This document shows, piece after piece, positions 52,401 to 64,000 of a DNA stretch of 64,000 bases; position 1 is the first letter of the stretch; each line of letters opens with the position of its first letter. The DNA comes from Kryptolebias marmoratus. Lineage: Eukaryota > Chordata > Actinopteri > Cyprinodontiformes > Rivulidae. Made by a program: the position numbers and the translations under genes. The notes beneath the pieces were generated by a model. The model searched no databases, was not told the DNA's origin, and saw nothing but the letters and a program-made list of their open reading frames with translations. The stretch is from NCBI RefSeq assembly GCF_001649575.2, contig NC_051449.1:12360098-12424097 (forward strand), written 5' to 3'.

Positions 52401-53898
52401 CAAATTGTAATACCACTGGCAGCAGAGTGGTAATTTTATTCTTTCAATTTTGACTACTTTCCAGTGGGCTTATGAGTTTTCACAGCATGAAGCAGATGAG
52501 GGGAGCAACTCATTCATCCTTTGAGTCATGTGACAGGCAGCGAGAATGAAGTGTTTATATAAGAACATGCAGGTAAATGAACAGAATTATTGGACAAATC
52601 TGGTTCAGAATAATGCTACAGTTAGATAAGCAAATTTTACTGTTGTCTTTTAGGATAGTTCACTAATTTACAGGGCTTTGTTGATATATTAGTGGACATG
52701 AAGAGTGCTTGCTCTCTGTGGCTTCATAAGATTTTGTAACAAAAAAGGGCCACAATCCAAACCTCTTCTCTAATGGAAAGGCCTGAAATGTACTCAAATT
52801 ACATTGCAAAAAAAAATAAAAAAAAACTTCTGCAAGTTTCATTAAATTTCAATAAGTTTATCTCTACTCTGATTTATTGAAAAGGCATTTTTCCCCTATG
52901 AATCTTCTTCATTTCCTCCTCTATTTTGAACTCCTTGACTTTCCTCTCTATCATTCTTCTTGTGTCATCCATCATTGGATTCCTTCCCTCATATTGTACC
53001 GTCCTCCCCTATCCCTCCAAGTTTTTCTCACTTATTCTCATTTTTCTCTACACTCCTATTTGTCTACCCTCTGTGCTTTCCATCAACATTTCTCATTTTT
53101 CTGTCATCATCTGTCTTTGGCAACAAGGGAGGGCTCGGTCTATGGAGATATAGGGAAATCTACTGCTGTGGAGGCTGTGCTTGAGCAAAGAAAAGTCTGA
53201 TGAAGGGAGAGCAAAATTCGGGAAAAGAAGACGAGCCTTTTAACAAGTTTTAAGTTTAATGCATAGGCTGTGCTTTAAAAGACAGGATGATAGATTGATC
53301 ATGAACTCTAAAGAGACACAGATGAGGTTGGAGAAAAAAGGAAATAAAAGGAAACATATAAATGAAATGGAGTGAATAAAAGAGACAATGAAGAAGAAAA
53401 GCAAGTGATAGAGCTGGTGAGTAATGTGAATGCACTTAAGCAGTCTAGTGAATGTGCTGAACTCCAGCTAATGGTTGACATTGAAACCCAGAGTGGATAA
53501 GGAATCGATGGTATCTGTAAGAACTTGGGATGAGACAGGCTTTAAAGAGAGGACACGATGATCTCCCTCTGAAGACTGATTATATCTGTTGAAGCAGCAC
53601 ACTGATATTTACAGAGAAACTCCAGCAAAGCCTAGCAGTGGACTTTGTAGATTAGACAGTGCTGCAGCATGCTCACTGTATCACCTTTTTTTTTTATTCA
53701 GACAATGCATGTTTGTGTCTGAATGTGTGTATCTTCTATTCAATCTGTGTTCTGCAACTTGTTCTCTTTGTGTTCATAAAACTGTGTTTCTGAGTGTAAT
53801 GACAGTAATCTAGACATCTGCATTTTAATTCCAAAGGATTTCTTCTTCAATTTACTTCCTTTTATTTTATGTTCCAAATTGAATCTTGCAAAAGTTTA

Positions 53899-53922
53899 CT
53901 CTCTTTCTCTCTCTCTCTTTCT
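53899..53922. repeat. (CT)n-rich tract
   Basis: An imperfect CT run, followed by TG and AT dinucleotide stretches up to about 53950. Confidence 0.8.
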
Positions 53923-54874
53923 GTGTATATGTTTGTATATATATACACACATTTCATTTAGCTTGTCTTTTATTCATTCAATAGCTGCAAAAGTAAAGAA
54001 AGAGGTGGCTATTTTATTAGGTAGGCTAATATGAAACAGTTTTTGTCAACATGTTTGTTTTAAAACATACTTTGGTCAAGCAGCAGTAAAACTTAGGCTG
54101 TGATCAGTGTCTTCATCACTGTACATTCTATTAGTTTTTATTTCATTTGGTGGCAAAATGTTGCAGTAATGTTTAGTTGGCATTAACAAATTACTTATAT
54201 TCTTTATCACATCTTGCTTTAATTAGGAACTGAGGTGTCCAGTTGTTTGAGGATTCTGTTGCTTTATTGTCTGTATTAAACTATTAAAGCAAAAAAACTT
54301 TATTAATTTTTATGCATCCATTTTATGCCTTTGCTAGAAAGGCATGAAGTTAGAATATGTGCAGGAGTTATCGGTCATCATGCAACAAAAATAATCAAGA
54401 CGGACCATGAAACAGTAATAAATACTAAATTATAGGTATTTATAGTTACATTTATGATTTTCAGGTGAAATAAATTTTTGTTTTGTTTTGTCAGACTACA
54501 TCACGTTTTTAATTATGCGCTCTGATTCAAAGAGGTGTGCAGTATTTCTGGGTTTTGTTTTAACGTCTGTTTGCCTCTGCGGGTTAAAATATCTTCTTGC
54601 ATTAGTTGACATGGCGACAAACTTATTTCACATCCAGACAGAAAATGTTTCTCAGCGTAATAATGAAATCCTGCTGTTCAGTTGTGCCTGAATTTTAATG
54701 TTGTATTGGTTTTAAAATTCATTGAGACTTAATGTATCACAGATAAAACTGGCATTTTCACTGTTATTTTAAATGAGGAAATGTTTCTACATTTTTAAAT
54801 AATACAATTTTATAATTACATAATTATTAAACATACAATGTGTTAAGGTATGTATTTTAAGGTACTACTATTAG

Positions 54875-55275
54875 TAAAATACAGTATAAATAACTGAATG
54901 GATTTTGGCAAAATTTTCAGAAAATAATCTTTGGGTTGACTTCTACAACAATTTTGAAGCGACCTTATTCGTCATGGCTTCCACAGCAAAGCAATCTTAG
55001 CAAACACAAACATGTCTATAACTCTGTCAGTTTCACAGACACTGAGCTAAAATGTGGTGCGGTTGTAGCTGACAGTCATTAACACATATTCCAAGCACTA
55101 ACAAATCATGCAAGATATTGCAACATCACATGAGAGTGTGCATACGGGTTTTTTCAAAGTTTGAGCAAAATGGCTGTAATTCCATCATTTTTCAACATTA
55201 GTGGGTCTTCGTTTAAAACTCTGGCATGCGAGGCAGCAGGCGATATGTTTTCCTTCAAGCAATACTAGACCTTTT
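54875..55275 (+). repeat. Dispersed repeat family, copy 2
   Basis: It has the same order of landmarks as the copy at 1060-1815: a CTGAATGGATTTTGGCAAAA-like start, CAGAAAATAATC, CTGTCAGTTTCACA, GTTGTAGCTGACAGTCATT, CCAAGCACTAA, CATCACATGA and GTTTAAAACTCTGGCATG. The outer 5' part seen in the other copies, with GTGTGCATATG and GTTTGTCAG, is missing. It is non-coding. Confidence 0.65.
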
Positions 55276-56679
55276 TTTCAGTATTTTACAACTTTTCCTG
55301 TCTTTACTTGGTAATTCCCCAACTTATTAAAAAACATTAACAGTTTTATGAAATGCATTTTTAACATTGATATTTTCTGTTTAGTCTTTGTACAAATGTC
55401 AGTTAGAACCATTTTCGTATTTTTTATTTTTATTTTTTTATTTAGTATTTTTATGGGTTCTGCATTTAGATGTAAAAAGTACAAAATATATCTTTTGGTA
55501 AATCTACTTTATAATGCAGTTTCTTTGAACACAGTTAGTTTACTGTAGTATAGTTTTTTCCCACTTATATGTTGTTTTATTTTCACTGGAAAACCTCTTC
55601 ACACCCTGAAAATGCTCACCTCATAATTACTGCACATGTACAATAAAGTGACTCTTGCTTTTTTATGGCCTCTCACCCAAAGCTTTCCTGTTTCTTTGCT
55701 ACCATTCTGCTGGTCTCCTGAACTTCCCCCATGCAGCATCCTGCTCCTCATTAGAAAGCCTTTCATGGTCACAGCCAATAAAACTTCAATGAGAGGCTGG
55801 CTGATGAAAACATGGCTGTTCTGTGGCTTTATTGAGCAGTAAATACATAATCTCCATACCAGACAGTAGAGGGCCAATCAGTTCCTCAGCAGCATGGCTG
55901 ACCTATGACCAGATGTGGAACACAGTCAGACACATTTCACACAAGAACTGGCTATGACACAGGTCATACATGCACAAACCCATACTTAACTGACATATTA
56001 TCATTTGCATGGTTTAGACCCTCAATATTCATTAACCTCTCGCCATATGTGTCATATGTTGCTTAATTTTCCTTTCCAGTAGGAAAGTCAGGCAAAAACA
56101 CAACAATTACATATTTCTGAACATTAGAAGAGTAAGCGTGATAGAGTTCTGTCAGCTTTGCCCAGAAACACAGATGCATAGGCGGTAAACAAGGGAGACA
56201 CTTGACACTGTTAAATAAAAGTGTAATTCATGCCCATTCATTTCAGAGCTGTAATAATAGGATGCGAGTGCAGCCATTTGTCAGTAAGTGATTTGTGAGA
56301 TGCCGTCTTCTTTGTTTGCTCTGAACCAGTGATGAGGGGAAGGCAAATTATAGACAAGCATTTCCTAATGTTTTCATAAACAATATTTGTCTTTAGAAAT
56401 ATGAAGACAGAAAAGGATTCTTATTCCCACAAGGTCCTGTCCTTCTCAATTTTGTTCCTTATTTTCTTTGCTTTTTACTTTTGTTTGTGCATCTTTTGCG
56501 GCATAAAGCTGCCTTACACTTTTTATTTTATGTGTTATATCTGCAGGAGTGTGACACCTTCTAGCAGTGCCTAATTTAGCTTCAGACAAAGAAAGAGGTG
56601 GAAAATTGCACACTAATTTCACTGAAAAACATACTTGTTGATATGACACCACTATCTAATGATCTAACAGAACTGCAGT

Positions 56680-57180
56680 ATTGTGTGATCTTTGAAGATG
56701 TGTTAGTGCTGTAGTGGCCATCTTGAAATAGGTTGACTCCAAAAGTTATCCAGTTGTACTTTGAGTTTCATAAAAAATCCATCCAGTGATTCATGGGTAT
56801 TTTGCTAACAGAGAGAGTTGACTTCAATAATGGCAAAGGTTTTAAAACAGATTTTTCACATTCAATTATTGCAGAAAGTGTATGTTAGAAATGTCTTTCA
56901 GCTCCTTCTACATCATGTTTTAGCTCAATATTTGTCAGATTTGCTGGCTTATACTCATTTTTGTGTTTGATAAGGTTGCTTAGCTTTTGCAGCTTTTTTG
57001 AATGGAGTTGACTCCAAAAGTTATTCAGTTGTAGATGCTCATCCAGTGATTGTTTTCTAAGAGTTTCATTAAAATATTTTCAGCAGTTCATGAGATATTT
57101 TGCTAAAGCTACAGACAAACTAACACATGCATGCACATATACAGACATGCAAAACCATCACATTCAGTGGCGAGTAATAC
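56680..57180 (-). repeat. Dispersed repeat family, copy 3 (inverted)
   Basis: The reverse complement matches copies 1 and 2. The right side (57100-57150, GACAAACTAACACATGCATG and GCACATATAC) is the inverse of the GTGCATATG/GTTTGTCAG start. Then come AAATATCTCATGAACTGCT, GAGCTAAAACATGATGTAG and GCTGAAAGACATTTC on the minus strand. GTTGACTCCAAAAGTTA occurs twice (about 56730 and 57008), so this copy too contains an internal partial duplication. It is non-coding and lies 300 to 800 bases upstream of the gpc6 CpG-rich promoter. Confidence 0.6.
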
Positions 57181-57993
57181 CAATATATTAAAAGCTATGA
57201 TAATCAAATAAACCAGAAAAAAGGAGAAAACATGTTACTCTTACATAAAACATTAAAGTCACTGTTTTGGAAGTGTGTTTTATGGCATGTTTTTCCCTGT
57301 ACACATTTCAGTAAATTTTGGATTATGTGAACTGTCTAAACTTGTAGCAGCACATGAGCAGAAACGAGGGATAATGAAGGCATTCAGCTGGTGACAGGTA
57401 ACCTGGGAGCAGCACAGGGAACACATACTTGTTGGTCGACTAATTGCACCTTGAGGAGTGATGCGCGGCTCACACAGAAACTCTCAGCCCGGTGGGTGGG
57501 TTAGGAGGCTTCAGGGCGCGCCTTGGGTTCATGTGGGAGACACCTGGCCGGTGGTGATCCATCTGCCATGGAGCGCAGAGCACATTCAGACCACCTCATG
57601 AGGCACCCAGCAGCAGGTATGCATGGGGATGACAGGCCGTTCTATAAGAAGCAGATCCACCTTTCAAACCTAACGGGTTTAAAAATAACATTACAATAAG
57701 ACAGGCATGGGACAGGATGGAATGAAAATGAGTTTCCTCCTCTTTCTGTCTCCCTTGCTCTCCCCGCCTCCCGCCCGTTCCACTGAGTGGCAGCGCTGGC
57801 ACAGCATCGCTCAGAAAAGCCCGAGCTGCGGTGTCTGCCTGTCTGCGTGCACCTCTTTACTCAGATCCCTCCGTGTCGCCAAAGCCGGTAGGCGTGAGTC
57901 AACACAAGCAGGCTGCACGGCGTCAACCAGCGCAGTGCTATTTTCTGATGCGACTTAAAATAGCGTTATTTCAGCTGTAACCTAATTCTCGCA

Positions 57994-58034
57994 TCTCTCT
58001 CTCTCCCTCCCGCTCTGTCTCCCTCTGTCTCTCG
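57994..58034. repeat. C/T-rich tract in the gpc6 promoter region
   Basis: A polypyrimidine stretch of CT, CCCTCC and CTGTCTC units lies about 310 bases upstream of the start codon. Similar tracts are common in promoters and 5'UTRs. Confidence 0.75.
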
Positions 58035-58076
58035 ACATTTGTACCCATCGAGACAAGCCCTCTGCAAGAGAAGTGA

Positions 58077-58088
58077 GGGGGGGGGGGG
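58077..58088. repeat. Run of 12 G
   Basis: A homopolymer in the probable 5'UTR or core promoter of gpc6. Its exact length may be unreliable. Confidence 0.85.
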
Positions 58089-58340
58089 AATACAAATACA
58101 AAGAAGTGGAGTGAAGAAGAGACCGGGACATCTGCGCTGTGAGGACTCGCTCCTGTGCCGCGCAGTAGTGCGCAAAGAGCAGCCGGATACTCAGCGGGCG
58201 CGCTCAGAGGGCAAAAGGGAGCAGCCAGGTGGAGGATATTTGACGCGCATCAGCACCAAGTAGCCATAGTTTTTACTCCGTTTCATTTTTTTTCTTCTTC
58301 TTCTTTTTTGTTCCTTGGATTTTCACTTGACTCAGCTGTC

Positions 58341-58500
58341 ATGGATTCCTTCATCATAGCGGCTCTGGCACTGTGCTCTTTAACAGCACCAGCCTGTGGG
58401 GACAAAGGGTCCAGCAAAGCCCGGAGTTGTTCTAATTTTCGAACATTTTACAAGGGAAAACATTTCCCCTTGGATGGTGTCCCTCAGTCGGAAATATCAG
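58341..58500 (+). CDS. gpc6: gpc6 first coding exon (signal peptide and start of glypican core)
   Basis: The ATG at 58341 has G at -3 and G at +4, a good initiation context, and is the first ATG in its frame after the CpG-rich leader. The 160 bases encode 53 full codons and one base of a Gly codon, then donor GTAAGT. Residues 1-20 (MDSFIIAALALCSLTAPACG) form a hydrophobic signal peptide. They are followed by SSKARSC, FRTFYKGKHFPLDGVP and a SEIS(G) end. The spacing K-A-R-S-C-x3-R-x2-Y-x2-K-x-F-x-L-x3-P-x2-E-I-x-G matches the first exon of vertebrate GPC6, with GPC4 next closest. The exon boundary after EI-S/A falls at the same place. Position downstream of gpc5 supports gpc6. The product would be a GPI-anchored heparan-sulfate proteoglycan. 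The other exons lie beyond the window, as expected given the very large first introns of GPC6 genes. Confidence 0.88.
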
Positions 58501-61500
58501 GTAAGTTCTTTCAAAACCCATCTATTGTCCAAGTCATTTATTTTTATGATCTTCACACCCTTTTCCAAACTTACAGTTAACAGGAAAATCGTCCTGACAG
58601 AACTTTAAGTGTAAATGTAATCTGACATTTATCTTGGATGAGCTTTGCAAACTGTCTTTGGCAGGATCTGCTCATGCTGAACACTTGTCCACAAGTAAAC
58701 AATAAACTAACAAGCACTGCATAAAATAAACCATGTTCAAAACTAAACCAAGGCTTAGAAAATATCTTTATCTGTTTTTTTTTTTTAAATTATACAATAA
58801 TTTTGAGGGCATAAGGTTCATTTTTAATCGTTGATTACATTATCATTGGTTAGTTTGTGGTTGGTTCAGTAATGAGACAGCAGTAGTACAGTAATGCAGG
58901 TGTTCTATTCACACCAAACTTATATTTTAGTTTGTTTGAGAGATGTGAGATAACAGCTATCCTTACACCTCTTAAATCTGTTGTCACACTTCTTCCAAGT
59001 CACATGCTGCTGCAGAGCAGAGGAACTGCAGCTCCCGGCTGTCTCTGAAGATAAAACACTGCTTTGAAAAGATTTTGAGGCAGAGCAGACATGCCACAGA
59101 TAATCTGCCTGTTTGATCCCTGATCAAAAAATATCAGAAAGTCCCCTTCCCATTCTCTCACATTTCGAAAAGACAGATGCAAGATTAGCAACTCACTGAA
59201 CCTTTTCTCAATTAGCAGTACGTCAATCTTTCTCTAAAAATGAGTTTCTGATTTTAAAGACACTCCCTAAAACTTCTTTTAGCTGTGTTCACTGGATCAT
59301 GTGCTGTAGCTGCACTGATATAATGTTGCTCAATGTGTCATTCTTGGTCTGATGTCAGTTACAAGCCCCTTTTACAGTTCAGCTGATTGCATGTTTGCCT
59401 CCCCTGGAATTCAACGAAATGCTTTCAGGCATCTCAACACACACATACACATATACTTTACTGTATTTTTTATTGTTGTGGAACTAAATGTGTCCAGACG
59501 AGACAGGTGTCTGAGGCTCTACTCACCCAACCCCTCATCCTCGCATTGATCTAAATAAAATGCAGTTTGAATTTTGTGTTCCACTGTTCTTCAAACTGAA
59601 AACTTTACAATTTCTTTTCTTGATAGCTATTTTAAAGGTCAAACAAAGGTTCACTTTACTGTTTCCAGTCTCCAGAAGTTACTCTATTTCTTGTTATGTT
59701 CTCATACAGCAGAGCATGGTTCCAGGACGGGTGTGTCTTTTGGAACAAAACATAATTATAAACACCTGCCTGATATTGTATTGTTCAATTTCTTTTAAAC
59801 TGTCCCTGACCTGTTGCTGGGTTGGGCACAGGAACTCTGTCTTGTGGTATCTGGCATGGGGCGGTGGCAGTGGGTCTTTTGAGTTGCATGGTTTTATTTT
59901 TGATTAGGTTCAGGACATTGTTTTCTGATGAGCTTTGTACTGTATTCTACAAACTACACCACATATTTAATGGCATGAGTCAGTTTTGTCATTTTAGAGG
60001 AGGCTGTGCATGTAACTTGGTCTGGAACCATTTTAATTTGGGTGGTACAAGCGCAAGAAACGTCCATAACAATTTAAGAGTCCATGGTCTTCCAGTATGA
60101 TTGCACTGTAGCAAAGTTATTTTCTGTTTGATGTGTTTTACCTTCTGTTTACAACCAGTGTTTGTTGAGAAGCATAAATGAAGCTGTGTTGGATCGTGAC
60201 AACAACATACTTTATGTAGAGATGTCCTGTTGATCCTTTAAAATTATTACTCATGTTGAACCTTTTACAAATATATAAAATAGAGGAGCAACAATAAAAT
60301 GTTGTGTTATCATGCCTTTCATTGCAGATTACAGCTGTGAGAACACATCTAATTGACCTAACTCACCATCTTGAATAAATCAGTTTCATAATTTACATCA
60401 TCTTGAGTTTTTTAGGTGTCCCAACTTTAATCAAAATCTCTGTTGTTATAAGTGCTTCAATCTGTCTTTGTATAAAACCAGTTGTGCCTTTTGTTTCAGG
60501 TAATGATGTAGTACTTAAATTTGGTGTCACTTACTAAAAGAGAAAATAAAGTAGTCTGACAGGACTAAGAAGAGAACGACACTTGGTCCTGTCACTTGGC
60601 TCTTGAGCATAAATAACATCAGCTAATCACTTGTTGCAGACTGGCATAATAAACACCTTATAAAATATGAAAGGTTTAATTTATGCTGCAAAATTATGAG
60701 CCACTTGAAGATAGTGGATGAGCCCTGACATTTGCAGAGGGTATATCCTACTGTGGCACCAGTGCTTGATCAACGTAATGTATTGGCGGGGCCTGATTCA
60801 AGGTCACGTGCTGACTACATTAGACAAATTCAGTTTGGGAGGACAATGTTAGACAACTGAGTCCTAACTCTAAAAGTCATGTTAGGTTCAAGCGATTAAA
60901 TGGTTCGCTGCATTCGTATTTTAATTACTGTGGGAGCCTAATAAACTGTGTTTTATAAGATAACAAAATGTGCCCAATAAATATTGGAAGAATATGCAAA
61001 TAAAGTTTAAACAAGGTCTGCAAGTAATCCTTAAAGGGAAAATGGAAGGAAAAAATGCTCTGAAGTCAATACCCTTCTCTTAATTTTAAGGTTTTGGAAC
61101 AGAAAAGCTTTTTTCCTTTGAAAAGGATATTTTGCACTACTTCAGAGTACTTTTTCTTTTTACTCTTTATTATCACCAGTTCATTCTTTCAGTCTTTGTT
61201 TGATTATGTTCACTAAGTGAGATTTCACACTGATATGCTTCAAAAAACATCTTGGATAGCCTCCTGTTTTTAAGTAATTTTCTTTGGAGAAAAGCCACGC
61301 AGAAGAATGCTATTGAGTTTAGGGCGAGCTGTTTGTTATCATTGTGTTGAAGCAATGTTTATTGGACCATTGCAGCATTATAAGCCAAGCACTTTAAAAA
61401 TGAAAAACAAGTTCATGGGGAATAAAGTAAACTGACGGATGCTTTTAGAATGAGTATGATGATTCTACTCTGCAGAGTGCAACCAGTTTAGGAAAGAAAT

Positions 61501-64000
61501 TCTTTTATTAGTTTTTTCTTTTTCTTTTTGTCAATGTTTACCAAAACTGGAAGATTGATTTTTATGATACTCATTTGTCTCCTCCTTGCACTGCCCCCTC
61601 CCTGTCCCACCCCATCATTACAGTCTTGATGACTTATCTTTTTGTCTTTCAGGGGATGACATTCTTCATCTCTATGTGTGTCTCTCTCATCAGCTCTTAA
61701 AGAGAGAGGCGTCAGGCGGCCTTTGAAAGCAGCTGGCAGCCAATGACTGTTAGATCCTCAATGTCACATAGGCCTGTACAAAGAAACGAGCTGTATGAGA
61801 CATCTGCAGGAAGGCTGGTAACATTCTGGCATTGATTTTCCCATGCTGTATTTTTGTTGTTGTTGATTGCTGGTTGCTACACACTCAACTGTGTCGTACG
61901 ATGCTCTGGAGTGTCGTCCCTAACTAGTGTTTGGATAATGATAGAGCTGGATTGCTACTCACCAGCCCTGCTAGGAAATCTAAGGAACACAAGTTGCTAA
62001 GAACCGGCTTGCGGGTGGAAACTTGTACTGATCAGTACAGATACCTACTGTGAGAAATATGGGAATGTTTTAAACCATATTTGAGGTCATGTATTTTAAA
62101 TGCGTAATAGTAGTTCTGTTGCTGAAACGCAGTGCTTTTTTAAAATCATTTGGTTAAAAAAAAAAACTCTTGGGAAAGCTTTGTCAATTGTTTTGGTTTC
62201 ATAAAGAAAACTTGGCACATTTTTAATGCCCATTGATTCAGATTTCTCACACTTCTTTATATTACTACAACAAAAATTATTAGCATGTCAAGTTCTTAAT
62301 GGCTGTGGAAATGTTTGTGAAGTAATTGAAATTATTGCTTTCTTTTTACAGATTTAAATTTAGTCAGAGCTGTAGCTTTGATGTTTTAAACTAATGACGT
62401 AAAAACAGTTGTTTTCAAAGACAAAGAAGTATCATCTCCAAAGTTACTTGCTATTTGTCACCTAAGAAGCTGCAGCTCTACACAAAATTCTTCAAACCCC
62501 TTTGTAATTGCAGTTGTCTCACAACAACATGTCAATTTGCCATCAGAACTCATATTGAGCTAACAAGCATGTCTTGTTGTATTCTAAAAAAGACAGAATA
62601 AAAGAAGCAGTTCAAACAATAATCAGAGCAGAAGCCGAACCACTTTTAAGCACTTTATTCCCACTTGTTTGGCTCACATGCTGTGAAAATTATGATTAGG
62701 TGTTGCATCTAATCAGCATCAGCAAAATTGTGAAGGAGAAAAGTTTGGATGGCACTGTTGTCTATTTGTTTAATAACAGGACATGTCAGATTCATCTGAA
62801 CAGCCAATCATGTTTCGAATAAACACGCCAACCTTGTACCTGTCTGTTCGTCTGCAGCAGATCAGACTTGTACCGCGCTGAAATAGATATGTTCTGAATA
62901 TATGTCTAAGAGTGACATTAACAGAATTCTTTCTCAGAAGAGCTGGGGAGTAATTAAAACACAGCACAAACACATTCTTTCTGTTTAACCCTCCCGTGGC
63001 CTTCGAGTCAAATGGACCCGAAGTTACAAGGGCTTCTCTTCCTCTCTTGAGTTACGAGGGCTTCAGGAGGGCTAATTGAAAGTTATGCATGCAAAACCTG
63101 AAGGAGGCAATAAAGACCTATTACTGGCCCCTAATTTTAGTGAAATAAATATCTAAAACTAACTGAACTAATAGTTTTTGGTACTTTTGTACAAAGTCAA
63201 TAAGTGATAACAATGCTTGTTTGGGAACATATCTTTGAGTATAATGTATGCATGTATCTTTAGGTTTTATTCATACACTCAGGCCCATTTTGGACAGAAA
63301 CCTTGTTACAATTCATTTGATCACAATCCTGAGTCTTTTTGTCATGTCCTTGTTAAAGCTGTGTTACAGTATGAATGAAGGGCTTTTGGCGGAATCCATA
63401 GCTTATAGCTTTTTTTTTCTGATGCAGTGGGAGGTTTTCTTTACTTCAGAGTGAAAAGAGATTATCTACCTTAATCGATACCTAAATACAGAGGGCGTTT
63501 AAATGTCCAACAATATTCTGAATTACGTGATGTTAAATAAGCAATAGTCAATTTAGGCCATATGTAGTATGATGACCTGAGCTGAATTTGTGGCCATTTA
63601 TGCATCTCAATCCATCTGGAGGTTTTACATCAACTGGTAACAGACACTGCTGTTTTGCAACGTGTGTCTTTTTGCTCCAGAACTGCCAGGTCATATTTGA
63701 GAAATTTGGATTTATTGTAGCTAGATGGGTGCAAATACTGCATTCGAAAAGGAAAGAGTCTTGACTTATACATTATACATTATATAAATAAATAAAAATA
63801 ATAAAATATCCTTTGGAAATTAGGTAAATATCATAGTCACAATATTGTTTTATTTAAAGCTTTAGTCATATAAAGGTATTAAAATCATTTTCTACTAATA
63901 TTTAGACAGATTCAGCAGATGTTGGACAATATTAAATGAGACTGGAAGAGGAATGACATGCAAACAAAAATCCTTGAATGGACTATAGATGCTATCCTTG
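58501..64000 (+). other. gpc6 intron 1, first 5.5 kb
   Basis: It begins with donor GTAAGT and has no acceptor-exon pair recognisable as glypican exon 2 (which should contain a second core cysteine cluster such as CCS or CCT) before the window ends. It contains the second TTAA-ended MITE (62985-63075). Frames such as 59560-59907 show no domain. Confidence 0.7.
62985..63075 (+). mobile_element. TTAA-ended MITE, copy B (about 91 bp)
   Basis: It starts TTAACCCTCCCG and ends near AGGAGGGCTAA, with inverted ends that are less perfect than in copy A because the right TTAA has become CTAA. Internal blocks CAAATGGACCCGAAGTTAC, AAGGGCTTCT and CCTCTCTTGAG align with the reverse complement of the sequence at 49230-49329. 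The CCCGAAG element and a diverged half of GGGTCAATTTGACC are visible. Non-coding, and most likely moved by a piggyBac-type enzyme supplied elsewhere. Confidence 0.65.

Larger units (their letters stand above)
45831..57429. other. Intergenic region between gpc5 and gpc6
   Basis: About 11.6 kb without a recognisable gene. It contains compound simple repeats, a TTAA-ended MITE (49230-49329), a hairpin (49408-49432), a conserved-looking block (about 50095-50290) and two copies of the dispersed repeat (about 54875-55275 and 56680-57180). All long frames here (for example 51880-52230 minus and 52877-53200 plus) look like chance frames in pyrimidine- or AT-rich DNA. Confidence 0.7.
57430..58340 (+). 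promoter_or_regulatory. gpc6: gpc6 CpG-rich promoter and 5' untranslated region
   Basis: The base composition changes sharply here: CpG dinucleotides and G/C are frequent between about 57440 and 58260 (for example GGCGCGCC near 57516 and the stretches around 57800-57900 and 58140-58220), against a nearly CpG-free background. A C/T-rich tract (57994-58034) and a run of 12 G (58077-58088) lie inside. This is the usual look of a developmental gene's CpG-island promoter and is placed immediately before the gpc6 start codon. The transcription start site cannot be fixed; I see no convincing TATA box. Between about 57955 and 58340 there is no upstream ATG in the + direction that I could find. Confidence 0.7.

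Noticed and set aside
52877..53200. Plus-strand 107-codon frame with two overlapping frames
   Set aside because: Open in all three frames because of pyrimidine richness; no domain and no splice context.
58155..58340. N-terminal extension of the gpc6 first exon
   Set aside because: The frame is open upstream of 58341, but its first codon is GTG and there is no ATG before 58341. The ATG at 58341 starts a good signal peptide in good context.

Overview
This is a vertebrate window, almost certainly from a teleost fish. It is AT-rich and made of a few short coding exons with GT-AG introns of 11 to 19 kb. It also carries fish-type transposon relics, many simple repeats and two small assembly gaps. 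No prokaryotic operons, CRISPR arrays, rRNA or convincing tRNA genes are present. Almost all open reading frames longer than 60 codons are chance frames in AT-rich or low-complexity DNA.

Two glypican genes lie head-to-tail on the + strand. The 3' half of a glypican-5 gene (gpc5) occupies positions 1 to about 45,830. Four coding exons are visible (691-813, 20282-20402, 31409-31547, 43818-44002); together they encode the last 188 residues with unbroken splice phases. They cover the end of the cysteine-rich core, an acidic heparan-sulfate attachment region and a hydrophobic GPI-anchor signal. A 3'UTR of about 1.8 kb ends near a canonical AATAAA at 45807. After about 12 kb of intergenic DNA, a CpG-rich promoter (about 57,430-58,340) precedes the first coding exon of a second glypican, best read as glypican-6 (gpc6), at 58341-58500. 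The rest of the window is the start of its first intron. The gpc5-gpc6 tandem order matches the known vertebrate arrangement (human 13q31-32).

Region by region: 1-690 is gpc5 intron. 814-20281 is a 19.5 kb intron with a dispersed repeat, a 42-N gap and an (AT)n tract. 20403-31408 is an 11 kb intron with a complete 1,087-bp non-autonomous hAT-like element, a dead LINE reverse-transcriptase fragment and a second LINE tail. 31548-43817 is a 12.3 kb intron with a tRNA-derived SINE relic and a 164-bp (TAGA)41 microsatellite. 45830-57430 is intergenic, with one of two copies of a TTAA-ended MITE and two more copies of the dispersed repeat. 58501-64000 is gpc6 intron 1, with the second MITE copy.

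Both products should be GPI-anchored heparan-sulfate proteoglycans of the cell surface that act as co-receptors for secreted growth factors and morphogens. I found no undescribed molecular system. The points most worth a second look are the intact hAT-like element with its perfect 8-bp target-site duplication, the opposed pair of TTAA-ended MITEs, the dispersed repeat family with three copies around the locus, and several candidate regulatory islands in introns and the intergenic space.
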